Notes under the pieces: generated by a model
What the model was told of the DNA's origin: nothing
Databases searched by the model: none
The model's input: the letters and a program-made list of their open reading frames with translations, nothing else
Assembly: GCA_030684355.1 (NCBI GenBank)
Contig: JAUXTN010000008.1
Location: 30,199-94,198 of the forward strand
Length of the DNA: 64,000 nt
Direction: 5' to 3'
From: Pseudomonadota bacterium
GTDB taxonomy: Bacteria > Myxococcota_A > UBA796 > SXON01
Made by a program: the position numbers and the translations under genes
Shown here: piece after piece, positions 52,823 through 64,000 of the stretch
How the letters are laid out: each line of letters begins with the position of its first letter
Position numbering within the stretch: position 1 is the first letter of the stretch

Positions 52823-54243
52823 GCGGCCTCCACGGTCGCCGTAGGCGTGAGCGAGCGGGCGGAGGGGTGGGCCGTCCGCCAGAGGTTCCAGGCGAGGAGC
52901 ACCATGCCGGCCAGGTACATCGTGCCACCCACGACGCGGATCCAGTAGAACGGCTTGAGCGCGGTGAGGGTGTCGAGGAAGTTGGGGTACTGGAGGAGGC
53001 CGTCCGGCGTGATCGCACGCCACATCAGGCCCTGGGTGACGCCCGCCACCCACATCGACACGATGTAGAGCACGATGCCGACGGTCGCGAGCCAGAAGTG
53101 GGTGGTCGCCGCCGACACGGAGTGCAGGGGGCGGTTCCACACCCGCGGGGCCAGCCAGTACAGCATGCCGAACATCGTCATGCCCACCCAACCGAGCGCC
53201 CCCTGGTGCACGTGGGCGATCGTCCAGTCGGTGTAGTGCGAGAGCGCGTTCACCGTGCGGATGGACATCATCGGCCCCTCGAACGTGGACATCCCGTAGA
53301 ACGTGATGCCGACGACGAAGAACTTGAGCACGGGATCGGTGCGGAGACGGTCCCAGGCGCCGCGGAGCGTGAGCAGGCCGTTGAGCATGCCGCCCCAGGA
53401 GGGCGCCAGGAGCATGATGCTGAACACCATGCCGAGGGTCTGCGCCCAATCCGGCAGCGCGCTGTACAGGAGGTGGTGCGGCCCCGCCCAGATGTACAGG
53501 AACACGAGGCCCCAGAAGTGGATGATCGACAGCCGGTAGCTGTAGACCGGGCGCTCCGCCGCACGCGGCAGGAAGTAGTACATCAGGCCGAGGATCGGCG
53601 TGGTGAGCAGGAAGCCGACGGCGTTGTGGCCGTACCACCACTGCACGAGCGCGTCGGTCATGCCGCTGAACACCGGGTAGGACCGGGTGAGCGTGGCGGG
53701 CATCGCCAGGTTGTTGACGATGTGCAGCACCGCGATGGTGATGACCATCGACATGTAGAACCAGATGGCGACGTAGAGGTGCCGCACCTTCCGGATCGCG
53801 ATCGTGCCGAAGAAGTTGATGGCGAACGCCACCCAGACGACGGCGATGGCGAGATCGACGGGCCAGATGAGCTCGGCGTACTCTTTCGACTGCGTCATCC
53901 CGAGCGGGAGGGTCACCGCCGCGGAGACGATGATCGCCTGCCAGCCCCAGAAGTGGAAGCTGGAGAGGCGGTCCGACCACATGCGCACCTTCAGGAGGCG
54001 CTGCATGGAGTAGTAGATGCCTGCGAACAGCGCGTTGCCGGTGAACGCGAAGATGACGGCGTTGGTGTGGAGCGGGCGGAGGCGGCCGAAGCTCGTCCAG
54101 GGCAGGCCAAGGTTGGCCGGCCACCAGGCGAGCTGCAGCGCCAGCACCACGCCGACGAGCATGCCGACGATCCCCCAGAGGACCGTGGCGGTGATGAACC
54201 GACGGACGCTGAGATCGTCGTAGGTAGGTGGGTCGTGAGACAA
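52819..54243 (-). CDS. ccoN: CcoN, catalytic subunit of cbb3-type cytochrome c oxidase
   Basis: 474 residues from TTG, with GAGGAG 9 nt upstream. About 12 transmembrane helices carry the haem-copper ligands: [12 protein letters not shown] (low-spin haem His), [14 protein letters not shown] (CuB His and cross-linked Tyr region), [13 protein letters not shown] (CuB His pair) and [13 protein letters not shown] (haem His pair). A high-affinity terminal oxidase for low oxygen. First gene of an eight-gene overlapping operon with a sigma-54-type promoter just upstream. Confidence 0.97.
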   Translation of the reverse strand: MSHDPPTYDDLSVRRFITATVLWGIVGMLVGVVLALQLAWWPANLGLPWTSFGRLRPLHTNAVIFAFTGNALFAGIYYSMQRLLKVRMWSDRLSSFHFWGWQAIIVSAAVTLPLGMTQSKEYAELIWPVDLAIAVVWVAFAINFFGTIAIRKVRHLYVAIWFYMSMVITIAVLHIVNNLAMPATLTRSYPVFSGMTDALVQWWYGHNAVGFLLTTPILGLMYYFLPRAAERPVYSYRLSIIHFWGLVFLYIWAGPHHLLYSALPDWAQTLGMVFSIMLLAPSWGGMLNGLLTLRGAWDRLRTDPVLKFFVVGITFYGMSTFEGPMMSIRTVNALSHYTDWTIAHVHQGALGWVGMTMFGMLYWLAPRVWNRPLHSVSAATTHFWLATVGIVLYIVSMWVAGVTQGLMWRAITPDGLLQYPNFLDTLTALKPFYWIRVVGGTMYLAGMVLLAWNLWRTAHPSARSLTPTATVEAA

Positions 54244-54269
54244 GGGGAAGCTCCTCGCGCCCCCCCATT

Positions 54270-54286
54270 CGCAAGCGCCGTGCCAT
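54270..54286 (-). promoter_or_regulatory. sigma-54 (-24/-12) promoter of the cco operon
   Basis: On the minus strand the sequence reads TGGCAC-GGCGC-TTGC, matching the RpoN consensus TGGCAC-N5-TTGC exactly. The -12 GC lies at 54271-54272, placing the transcription start near 54259. That leaves a ~16-nt leader that still contains the GAGGAG ribosome site before the ccoN TTG. Confidence 0.8.
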
Positions 54287-54313
54287 CGGTAAAACGCGGT
54301 TTTTCAGTTCGGT

Positions 54314-54352
54314 TGTGCCGGAGCACACGGGCCCGGTGTGCGTACGTGCACA
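54314..54352. promoter_or_regulatory. tandem TGTGC/GCACA inverted repeats between cco and the globin kinase
   Basis: Two symmetric sites: TGTGC-N4-GCACA (54314-54327) and TGTGC-N6-GCACA (54337-54352). The nearer one is centred about 37 bp upstream of the cco -24 element. They may be enhancer sites for the local NtrC-type regulator or CRP-family boxes. The same motif recurs at 57389 and 59659. Confidence 0.6.
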
Positions 54353-54389
54353 GGTTGCCCGGCGCGCTGCGACGCGGCACGTTCCCGCC

Positions 54390-55868
54390 ATGCACCCCTT
54401 CGACGAGATGAAGGCCTGGACCCGCTTCGACGCCGCCGACGAAGAGCGGCTCCGTGCCCTGTGGCCGTTCGTGGAACCCGAGCTCTTCCCGCTGACCGAC
54501 ACGTTCTACGAGCGGATCCTGGAGCAGCCCGGCGCCGCCTCGGTGCTGCGCGACGAGGCGCAGGTGGAGAGGCTCAAGGGCACGCTTCGGCGCTGGGCCG
54601 AGGAGCTCGTGCGCGGCCCCTGGGACCAGGCCTACTACGACCGGCGGGAGCGCATCGGGCGCGTGCACGTCGATGTCGGCTTGCAGTCCCGGTACATGTT
54701 CACCGCGATGAACGTGTTCCGGCAGGGCCTGAGCCGCATCGCCGTGCGGAACCTCCCCCCGGAGGCCGCCGAGCTCACCCTCGACAGCCTCGGGCGCATC
54801 TGCGACATGGACCTCGCGATGATGACCGGCACCTACGTCACCACCCGCGAAGCGCGGCAGATGACGACATTGCAGGACCTCATCGTCTCCCACCTCCCCG
54901 TCACCGTCCTCCTCCTCGACGCGCACGGCGTGGTCACCGCGGCGACCCGCCCCGGCACCCGGCTCTTCGGAGACGTGCCCGTGCTCGGCCGCCGGTGGCA
55001 GGTGGCCCTGCCGCCCGCGCTGATCGCCAGCGCGGAGCTCGACGCCCAGATGCGCCACGCGCTCGCGACCGACCGCGAGATCACGCTCACCCGCGTGGAC
55101 GTCGCCATCGACGGCGAGGCCCGCAACTTCCAGATCTCGATCGTCCCGCTCGATCACCCCCACGCGCGCGTGCTCCTCCATTTGGAGGAGCTGACCGAGG
55201 CCATCCGCGCCGAGAGCCGCCTGCGCAAGTCCGAGTCGCTCGCGCAGCTGGGCGCCCTCTCCGCGGCCGTGGCCCACGAGCTGCGCAACCCGCTCGCCGG
55301 CATCTCCGGCGCGATCCAGGTGCTCTCGCGCTCGATGCCCACGGAGGACCGCCGGAAGCCCATCATGGAGAAGGTCGAGCAGCAGGTGCGCCGGCTCGAC
55401 ACCCTCGTGACCGAGCTCCTCGACTTCGCCCGCCCCACCGAGGCGCGGATCGCGTTCGTGGCGCTCGACGAGGTGGCCGCGCAGGTGGTCGAGCTCGTGC
55501 GGCGCGACCACCCGGGCGTCCATCTCTCCGCCACGGGCACCGGCAGCGCGATGGCCGATCCCAACCTGGTCCTCCAAGTCGTCCTCAACCTCGTGCTCAA
55601 CGCCGTCCAGGCGCTCGAGGGCACGGGCGAGGTGCGCGTGATCGTCGAGCCCGGCCGCGTGCTCGTGAACGACTCCGGCCCCGGCATCCCGCTGGAGAAC
55701 GTCGAGAAGATCTTCGAGCCCTTCTTCACGACCCGCACCCGCGGGACGGGCCTGGGGCTCGCGATCTGCCGCAAGGGAGCCACGGCCATGGGCGGGCGGC
55801 TCACGCTCGGCGCGGGGCCCCTGAGCGGGGCGGCGTTCGCGCTGGAGCTGCAAGCGCGCAACGCGTAG
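54390..55868 (+). CDS. globin-coupled sensor histidine kinase (globin-PAS-HisKA-HATPase)
   Basis: 492 residues. Residues 1-125 are a sensor-globin domain of the HemAT/GcHK type (LFPLTDTFYERIL; WDQAYYDRRERIGRVHVDVG), with proximal haem His93. A PAS-like domain (about 165-270; VTVLLLDAHGVVTAATRPG) links to HisKA with phospho-acceptor His296 (AHELRNPLAG), then the HATPase with NLVLNAVQAL, DSGPGIP and TGLGLAICRK. No transmembrane helix, so it is cytosolic. Divergent from cco and convergent with the NtrC-type regulator, its evident partner. Likely senses O2 or NO through haem. Confidence 0.92.
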   Translation: MHPFDEMKAWTRFDAADEERLRALWPFVEPELFPLTDTFYERILEQPGAASVLRDEAQVERLKGTLRRWAEELVRGPWDQAYYDRRERIGRVHVDVGLQSRYMFTAMNVFRQGLSRIAVRNLPPEAAELTLDSLGRICDMDLAMMTGTYVTTREARQMTTLQDLIVSHLPVTVLLLDAHGVVTAATRPGTRLFGDVPVLGRRWQVALPPALIASAELDAQMRHALATDREITLTRVDVAIDGEARNFQISIVPLDHPHARVLLHLEELTEAIRAESRLRKSESLAQLGALSAAVAHELRNPLAGISGAIQVLSRSMPTEDRRKPIMEKVEQQVRRLDTLVTELLDFARPTEARIAFVALDEVAAQVVELVRRDHPGVHLSATGTGSAMADPNLVLQVVLNLVLNAVQALEGTGEVRVIVEPGRVLVNDSGPGIPLENVEKIFEPFFTTRTRGTGLGLAICRKGATAMGGRLTLGAGPLSGAAFALELQARNA

Positions 55869-55907
55869 CGCCTCGCCCCAGCCAGGTGAAGACGCCGCGG
55901 CCCCTTG

Positions 55908-57290
55908 CTACCCGGTCTGGCCCGGCGGCTTCACCTTCTCCATGCGGTAGCGGAGCGCGTAGCGGGAGATGCCGAGGAGGCGGGCCGCGGCAGACTGGTT
56001 GCCACCCGTGCGGGCGAGCGCCTGCTCGAGCAGCCCGCGCTCGACCCCTTCCAGGTCGACCCCCTCCTCGGGGAGGACGAACGGACAGCCCTGGGTGGCC
56101 GCCGCCGCGCCGCCCCCGCCCTGGAAGCGGAGCTCGGGCGGCAGGTCCACGGGCTGGATCACGTCCTCCTGGAGGAGGATGACGGTGCGCTCGATGACGT
56201 TGCGCAGCTCACGCACGTTGCCCGGCCACCGGTAGCGCTGGAGGAGCTCCATCGACGCCCCGCTCGTGCCCTTCACGTTGCGGCCGAAGCTCTTGTTGAG
56301 CTTCTCCACGAAGTGGTGGACGAGCACGGGGATGTCCTCGCGGCGCTCCCGCAGGGCGGGGACCTCGATGGGGACGACGTGGAGGCGGAAGAACAGGTCC
56401 TCGCGGAAGCGGCCGGCCTTCACCTCGTCGCGCAGGGTCCGGTTGGTCGCGGCGATGACCGCCACGTTCATCGGGATGTCGGCGACGCCGCCCACGCGGC
56501 GGAACTTTCGGTTCTCCAGCGCGCGCAGGAGCTTGGCCTGCATGCCGAGGGGGAGCTCGCCGATCTCGTCGAGGAAGAGGACGCCGCCGCTCGCGACCTC
56601 GAAGAGCCCACGCTTGGTCGCGCGGGCGTCCGTGAACGCGCCCCGCTCGTGCCCGAAGAGCTCGCTCTCGAAGAGGTGCTCGGGGAGCGCGGTGCAGTCG
56701 ATCTCCATGAAGGGCCCCGTCTTGCGCGGGCCCCGGCCGTGGATCGCACGGGCGACGAGGTCCTTGCCGGTGCCGCTCTCGCCCTGGACGAGCACGGTCG
56801 GCGCGTCGATGCGCTCCAACCGCTGCAAGGTCTCGAACAGGCGCCGCATCGCGGGCGAGTCGCCCACGATCTCGGCGTAGCCGCCGCGATCCCGCGCACG
56901 GAGGTAGTGGACCTCGCGCCGGAGCCGGTTCTCGGCGAGGGCGCGCCGCACGGCGATGGTCGCCTCGCGCAGGTCGAACGGCTTGGCGATGTACCCGGCC
57001 GCCCCGAGGCGGGTGGCCTCGATCGCGCTCTCCACGCCGCCGTGCGCCGTGATCACGATGACGGGCAGGTCGGGGTCCGTCTCGCGGAGGGACCGCAGCG
57101 CCGTGAGGCCGTCCATCACGGGCATCTTCAGGTCCATCACGACCAGCGCGGGCGCGTGTTCCCGCACCGCCTCCAGGCACTCCTTCCCGTTGGTCGCCGA
57201 GAGCGTGTGGAAGCCCTCCTGCTCGAGGTGCTCGCAGAGCGACCACCGGATGAGCTCTTCGTCGTCGCAGATGAGGATCGTGTCGGACAT
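55908..57290 (-). CDS. NtrC-type sigma-54-dependent response regulator
   Basis: 460 residues with a GGGAGA ribosome site. Receiver (1-120) with phospho-acceptor Asp53 (VVMDLKMPVMDG) and Lys in AKPFDL. AAA+ domain with GESGTGKD, Walker B GGVLFLDEIGE and the sigma-54 loop reading GAFTDA instead of GAFTGA. Fis-type helix-turn-helix NQSAAARLLGISRYALRYRM. GAFTDA variants are known among such activators. Partner of the globin kinase and the natural activator for the sigma-54 promoters at 54270 and 57434. Confidence 0.95.
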   Translation of the reverse strand: MSDTILICDDEELIRWSLCEHLEQEGFHTLSATNGKECLEAVREHAPALVVMDLKMPVMDGLTALRSLRETDPDLPVIVITAHGGVESAIEATRLGAAGYIAKPFDLREATIAVRRALAENRLRREVHYLRARDRGGYAEIVGDSPAMRRLFETLQRLERIDAPTVLVQGESGTGKDLVARAIHGRGPRKTGPFMEIDCTALPEHLFESELFGHERGAFTDARATKRGLFEVASGGVLFLDEIGELPLGMQAKLLRALENRKFRRVGGVADIPMNVAVIAATNRTLRDEVKAGRFREDLFFRLHVVPIEVPALRERREDIPVLVHHFVEKLNKSFGRNVKGTSGASMELLQRYRWPGNVRELRNVIERTVILLQEDVIQPVDLPPELRFQGGGGAAAATQGCPFVLPEEGVDLEGVERGLLEQALARTGGNQSAAARLLGISRYALRYRMEKVKPPGQTG

Positions 57291-57388
57291 GGTCTCCCGA
57301 GAGGGGGGCAGCGGGTCCCATAGCAAGCTTCGGGCCAACGCTCATGGGCGCGGCCGGTGGGCATTATCGCGCGGACGGCCGCAGCCCG

Positions 57389-57404
57389 TGTGCGCATTCA
57401 CACA
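57389..57404. promoter_or_regulatory. TGTGC-N6-ACACA inverted repeat upstream of second sigma-54 promoter
   Basis: TGTGCG and CACACA arms around CATT, one mismatch from perfect symmetry. Its centre lies about 38 bp upstream of the -24 element at 57435, nearly the same spacing as the nearer cco site. Confidence 0.5.
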
Positions 57405-57433
57405 CAAAGGGGCAGATTCGGCGCGTCCAGGCC

Positions 57434-57449
57434 CGGCACGGCCCTTGCT
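57434..57449 (+). promoter_or_regulatory. sigma-54 (-24/-12) promoter of the SafE/CoA-transferase operon
   Basis: CGGCAC-GGCCC-TTGCT on the plus strand matches the RpoN consensus except for the first base. The predicted start is near 57460, just before the GGGAGG ribosome site and the GTG at 57477. Confidence 0.75.
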
Positions 57450-57476
57450 GTGAGAGGCCCCGGGAGGCTGGTGCCC

Positions 57477-57725
57477 GTGCGACTGCAGCAACAGGTGGAA
57501 GATCTCGTTGCCACGATCCATGCGATGGAGCGGGGGCGGCTCGGGCGGCTCGCGGCGGTCACGCTCGCGGTGCCCGAGTCGATGGGCGCCGAACCGCTGG
57601 CCGTGGCGGTCCGGGACGCGCTGGCGGCCTCCGGCACCGAGGACGTCGAGGTCGCCGCACGGGGCACCTCCGGCGCGCTGCGGGTGCTGTCCGTCGAGTT
57701 CTCCCCCACGCGGGCGAATCGATGA
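57477..57725 (+). CDS. 82-residue hypothetical protein, first gene of a sigma-54 operon
   Basis: GTG 57477 lies 9 nt after GGGAGG (GTG 57471 is too close). The pattern helix (QVEDLVATIHAM), strand (AAVTLAVPES), helix (EPLAVAVRDALAA), strand (VEVAARGT), strand (LRVLSVEF) resembles the N-terminal fold of HypA-like proteins, but there is no zinc-binding cysteine, so this is only a structural hint. The stop overlaps the SafE-like gene (ATGA). Confidence 0.6.
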   Translation: MRLQQQVEDLVATIHAMERGRLGRLAAVTLAVPESMGAEPLAVAVRDALAASGTEDVEVAARGTSGALRVLSVEFSPTRANR

Positions 57726-58360
57726 CGCCGCTGTTCGCGGGGGCCCTGGCGGCCTCGCTCCTCGGCAGCCCGCACTGCGTCGGGATGTGCGGCCCCTTCG
57801 TCAGCGCGACCGGCCCCGCGTGGCACGCCGGCCGTCTCCTCACCTACGTGGCGCTCGGCGCCCTCGCCGGGGCGGCCGGGATGGTCTCGGCATTCATCGA
57901 CGGGAACGTCGCCGCCGTCGTCTCCGCCGTGCTCCTGGCGTGGTTCGCGGCGCGCCTCGCCGGCTGGGCGCCCTCGTCCTCCGTGCGCGCCCCGTGGCTC
58001 TCCAAGCTCGGCTCCCGGCTCCTCCGGCGTGGCGGCATCGCGGCGCACCTCGGCTTCGGCGTCGTGAGCGGCCTGTTGCCGTGCGGGCTCGTGTGGAGCG
58101 CGCTCGCGCTCGCCGTCCCCGCGGGCTCCGCCCTCGGCGGCGCGGGGGTGATGACCGTGTTCTGGCTCGGCACCCTCCCCGCCCTCTCCGTGGCCTCCGT
58201 CGCGCTCCGCCGCCTCACGTCGGCCCGCCCGTGGGCCCGCCGGGCCGTCGCCGCCGCGGTGCTCGCCACCGGCCTCGTCTCCATCGGGATGCGCGGAAAC
58301 ATGACGACCTCAGATTCGACCGGCGCTGCCCCCTCTTGCCACACCGTGGAGTCCCCGTGA
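57722..58360 (+). CDS. SafE/UreH-like membrane transporter
   Basis: 212 residues. The family signature SPHCVGMCGPFV near the N-terminus and LGFGVVSGLLPCGLVW mid-protein are typical of the sulfite exporter TauE/SafE-UreH_2 group often found next to cbb3 oxidase genes. About six helices. The Cys-x3-Cys and Pro-Cys-Gly motifs suggest metal, probably copper, handling. It is coupled to both neighbours by 4-nt overlaps and driven by the sigma-54 promoter at 57434. Confidence 0.85.
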   Translation: MTPLFAGALAASLLGSPHCVGMCGPFVSATGPAWHAGRLLTYVALGALAGAAGMVSAFIDGNVAAVVSAVLLAWFAARLAGWAPSSSVRAPWLSKLGSRLLRRGGIAAHLGFGVVSGLLPCGLVWSALALAVPAGSALGGAGVMTVFWLGTLPALSVASVALRRLTSARPWARRAVAAAVLATGLVSIGMRGNMTTSDSTGAAPSCHTVESP

Positions 58361-59658
58361 CGCACGAAGCGATCCGAGCCTCCCGCACCGTCACCGCCGC
58401 CCAGGCGATCGAGGCCCTCCCCCGGAAGGGCCGTGTCGCCATCGGCGCGAACGCGGGCGAGCCCCGCGGCCTGGTGTCCGCGCTGGCCGAAGGAGCGGGC
58501 CGATTCGGAGGCCTCGAGGTCGTCCAGGTGCTCTCCTTCGGCTCCGAGGCGCTCGTCACGCCCGAAGCCCGCGGGCACCTCCGCGTCAACGCGCTCTTCA
58601 TCGGCCCCTCCGTGCGCGAGGCGGTCGCCCGGGGAGACGCCGACTACACCCCCGTCTTCCTCTCCGAGGTGCCGGCCCTCTTCCGGCCCGGCGGGCGGCT
58701 CCCCCTCGACGCCGCGCTCGTGCAGGTCTCGCCGCCGGACGCGCGCGGGTGGTGCTCGCTGGGCGTCACGGTCGACGTGATGCGCGCCGCGGTGGACCAC
58801 GCCCCGCTCGTCATCGCCGAGATGAACCCGCGCATGCCGCGCACGCACGGCGCCGCGGCCATCCACATCTCGCGCATCGACCGGCTCGTGGCGGTCGATC
58901 ACCCGCTGCCCGAGCTCCCCCCCGAGCCCCGGGATCCCGTGCGGGAGCGGATCGCCGACCGCGTCGCCGAGCTGGTGGGGGACGGCGACACCATCCAGGC
59001 CGGCATCGGGGCCATCCCCGAGGCCGTGATGGCCCGGCTCCGCGACCGGAAGGATCTCGGCTTCCACACCGAGCTCCTGTCCGACGGCATGATGGCGTTG
59101 GTGGAAGCCGGCGTCGCGACCGGCGTGCGCAAGCCGCTCTGGCCCGGCAAGGTCGTCACCTCCTTCGTGCTCGGCTCCGACGCCCTCTACCGGTGGTGCG
59201 ACGACAACGCGGGCATCGAGATGCAGCCGAGCGACGTGACGAACGACCCCGCCGTGATCGCCGCGCACCCGAACCTCGTCGCGATCAACTCGGCGCTCTC
59301 GGTCGACCTCACCGGGCAGGTCAACGCCGACAGCATCGGGCCGCGCTTCTACTCGGGGATCGGCGGCCAGGTCGACTTCCTGCGCGGCGCCGCGCGCTCG
59401 CAGGGCGGGCGTCCCATCGTCGCGCTCCCCTCCACGGCCCGCGGCGGCACGGTCAGCCGCATCGTCGGCACCCTCGCCCCCGGGGCCGGCGTGGTCACGA
59501 GCCGCGGCGACGTGCACCACGTCGTCACCGAGTGGGGCCGCGCGAACCTGCACGGGCTCTCCGTGCGCAAGCGCGCGACGGCCCTTATCGCCATCGCCCA
59601 CCCCCGCTTCCGCGACGCTCTCTCGGCGGAAGCGCGGACGCTCGGCTACCTCTCCTGA
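58357..59658 (+). CDS. acetyl-CoA hydrolase/4-hydroxybutyrate CoA-transferase family protein
   Basis: 433 residues from GTG overlapping the SafE-like stop. Two CoA-transferase lobes: VAIGANAGEPRGLV and VQVSPPDARGWCSLGVTVD in the first, GIGAIPEAVMARL and the catalytic-Glu region, FYSGIGGQVDFLRGA and GRPIVALPSTA in the second. This is the class of butyrate/4-hydroxybutyrate/acetate CoA-transferases. Sharing an RpoN-driven operon with a cbb3-associated gene suggests a role in acid or fermentation metabolism at low oxygen. Confidence 0.88.
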   Translation: MTHEAIRASRTVTAAQAIEALPRKGRVAIGANAGEPRGLVSALAEGAGRFGGLEVVQVLSFGSEALVTPEARGHLRVNALFIGPSVREAVARGDADYTPVFLSEVPALFRPGGRLPLDAALVQVSPPDARGWCSLGVTVDVMRAAVDHAPLVIAEMNPRMPRTHGAAAIHISRIDRLVAVDHPLPELPPEPRDPVRERIADRVAELVGDGDTIQAGIGAIPEAVMARLRDRKDLGFHTELLSDGMMALVEAGVATGVRKPLWPGKVVTSFVLGSDALYRWCDDNAGIEMQPSDVTNDPAVIAAHPNLVAINSALSVDLTGQVNADSIGPRFYSGIGGQVDFLRGAARSQGGRPIVALPSTARGGTVSRIVGTLAPGAGVVTSRGDVHHVVTEWGRANLHGLSVRKRATALIAIAHPRFRDALSAEARTLGYLS

Positions 59659-59674
59659 TGTGTGATTACGCACA
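59659..59674. promoter_or_regulatory. TGTGT-N6-GCACA inverted repeat upstream of universal stress protein gene
   Basis: The 18-mer ATGTGTGATTACGCACAT (59658-59675) has 7-bp arms with one mismatch around ATTA. Same motif as at 54337 and 57389. It is 99 bp before the USP start. No sigma-54 promoter was found in this spacer, so the site may serve a different promoter type. Confidence 0.5.
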
Positions 59675-59772
59675 TGGTAGTGGGCCACGCCGCACGGCGG
59701 TGTCCGAACGACCCGCTTGATATGGATGCACCCGCGGTCCCGCTTCCCGAACCTCTCGACCCCCGGATCCCC

Positions 59773-60213
59773 ATGTTCAAGTCCATCCTCGTCCCCATCG
59801 ACTTCTCCGAGAGCGCCAGCCAGGTCGTGCGCCTCGCCGTCCAGGTGGCGCGCGCCGGCGGCGGCAAGCTCACCCTCCTCCACGTCGGCATGGCGCCGGG
59901 CGCCCAGGCCGTCGAGACCTACGGCGTGCCGGTGTCCGCCGTCCTGCCCGAGCTGTACGACCAGCTCGCGAAGGAGGGGCTCCACGTGCTCCAGCGGCTC
60001 GGCCGCGAAGAGGTGCCCGAGGACGTCGAGTGGCGTGCGGTCGCCCGCGACGGCTACGCGGCGGACGAGATCCTCGCCGAGGTCGGCACCGGCGCCTACG
60101 ACCTGCTGGTCATGGGCACCCACGGGCGCCGCGGGCTCACCCGGGCGGTGCTCGGGTCCGTCACCGAGCACGTGATCCGCGAGGCCAAGGTGCCCGTCCT
60201 GGTCACCAAGTAG
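59773..60213 (+). CDS. universal stress protein (UspA family)
   Basis: 146 residues. MFKSILVPIDFSESA is the canonical USP start (an upstream in-frame ATG at 59722 would add 17 unrelated residues). The ATP-binding G-x2-G-x9-GS motif is GTHGRRGLTRAVLGSVTEHV, followed by VPVLVTK. Family members bind ATP and respond to starvation, oxygen limitation and other stress. Presence of the TGTG/CACA site upstream links it to the cbb3 regulon. Confidence 0.92.
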   Translation: MFKSILVPIDFSESASQVVRLAVQVARAGGGKLTLLHVGMAPGAQAVETYGVPVSAVLPELYDQLAKEGLHVLQRLGREEVPEDVEWRAVARDGYAADEILAEVGTGAYDLLVMGTHGRRGLTRAVLGSVTEHVIREAKVPVLVTK

Positions 60214-60256
60214 GCGTCACGGGACGGACCCGCGACGACGGGAGGGGCCGACATCG

Positions 60257-64000
<3,744 letters not shown>

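Noticed and set aside
54376..54389. Second sigma-54-like motif just before the globin kinase start
   Set aside because: The GG-to-GC spacing is one base short and it would place the start inside the coding region.
59719..59735. FNR/Anr-type TTGAT-N4-ATCAA box upstream of the universal stress protein gene
   Set aside because: Only the left half (TTGAT) is present. The right half reads ATGCA.

Overview
The window is about 70% GC and gene dense. Short reading frames are chained by 1-10 nt overlaps, very often GTGA or ATGA. The proteome style points to Myxococcota or a close relative. Evidence includes many lipoproteins with Asp/Thr/Ser/Gly-rich segments, a von Willebrand A lipoprotein, carboxypeptidase-regulatory-like repeat proteins, two C-termini resembling MYXO-CTERM sorting tails (Gly-Cys, hydrophobic stretch, Arg cluster), a transmembrane Ser/Thr kinase, FHA-GAF-sigma54 regulators and a HAMP-repeat hybrid kinase. 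No rRNA, tRNA, CRISPR array or intact transposase was seen, so the genus cannot be given.

Layout. 0-13 kb: housekeeping and envelope genes (MazG-type pyrophosphohydrolase, PfpI, SlyD, MoaD-MoaE, TrmB), several secreted proteins, a subtilase-like protein lacking the usual serine, a FadL-like outer-membrane protein and an MmgE/PrpD protein. 13.5-23 kb: a lipid-modification-like neighbourhood with three different membrane desaturases, a GH3-type adenylating enzyme, a Rieske oxygenase, two acetyltransferase-like proteins and an alpha/beta hydrolase. 23-34 kb: DUF2062 protein, a pseudo-alpha/beta-hydrolase with pentapeptide repeats, a family III CoA-transferase, the PpsR kinase/pyrophosphorylase, a Ser/Thr kinase with two lipoproteins and an FHA-GAF-sigma54 activator.

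34-40 kb looks accessory. It holds small orphan proteins, a 724-residue protein with a possible helix-turn-helix preceded by an array of TTGCC/GGCAA inverted repeats, a zinc-ribbon protein carrying an intein-like Hint domain, a decayed group II intron 3' end, an AraC regulator, a lipoprotein hydrolase and a DUF4386 membrane protein. 41-47 kb: lactate dehydrogenase coupled to phosphofructokinase, an AlkD-like protein, a multicopper oxidase and unidentified secreted proteins.

47.6-60.2 kb is the most coherent unit: a complete cbb3 oxidase operon (ccoNOQP-GHIS, minus strand). It is divergent from a histidine kinase whose sensor is a haem globin domain, and that kinase converges on an NtrC-type response regulator. 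Sigma-54 promoter motifs precede ccoN and a second operon (small protein, SafE/UreH-like membrane protein, CoA-transferase). A TGTGyG-N4-yrCACA-like inverted repeat lies about 37 bp upstream of the -24 element in both and recurs before a universal stress protein gene. I infer an oxygen-responsive regulon. Its CcoP has one haem motif instead of two and its FixH/CcoH is only 41 residues. The window ends inside a large HAMP-repeat hybrid kinase.
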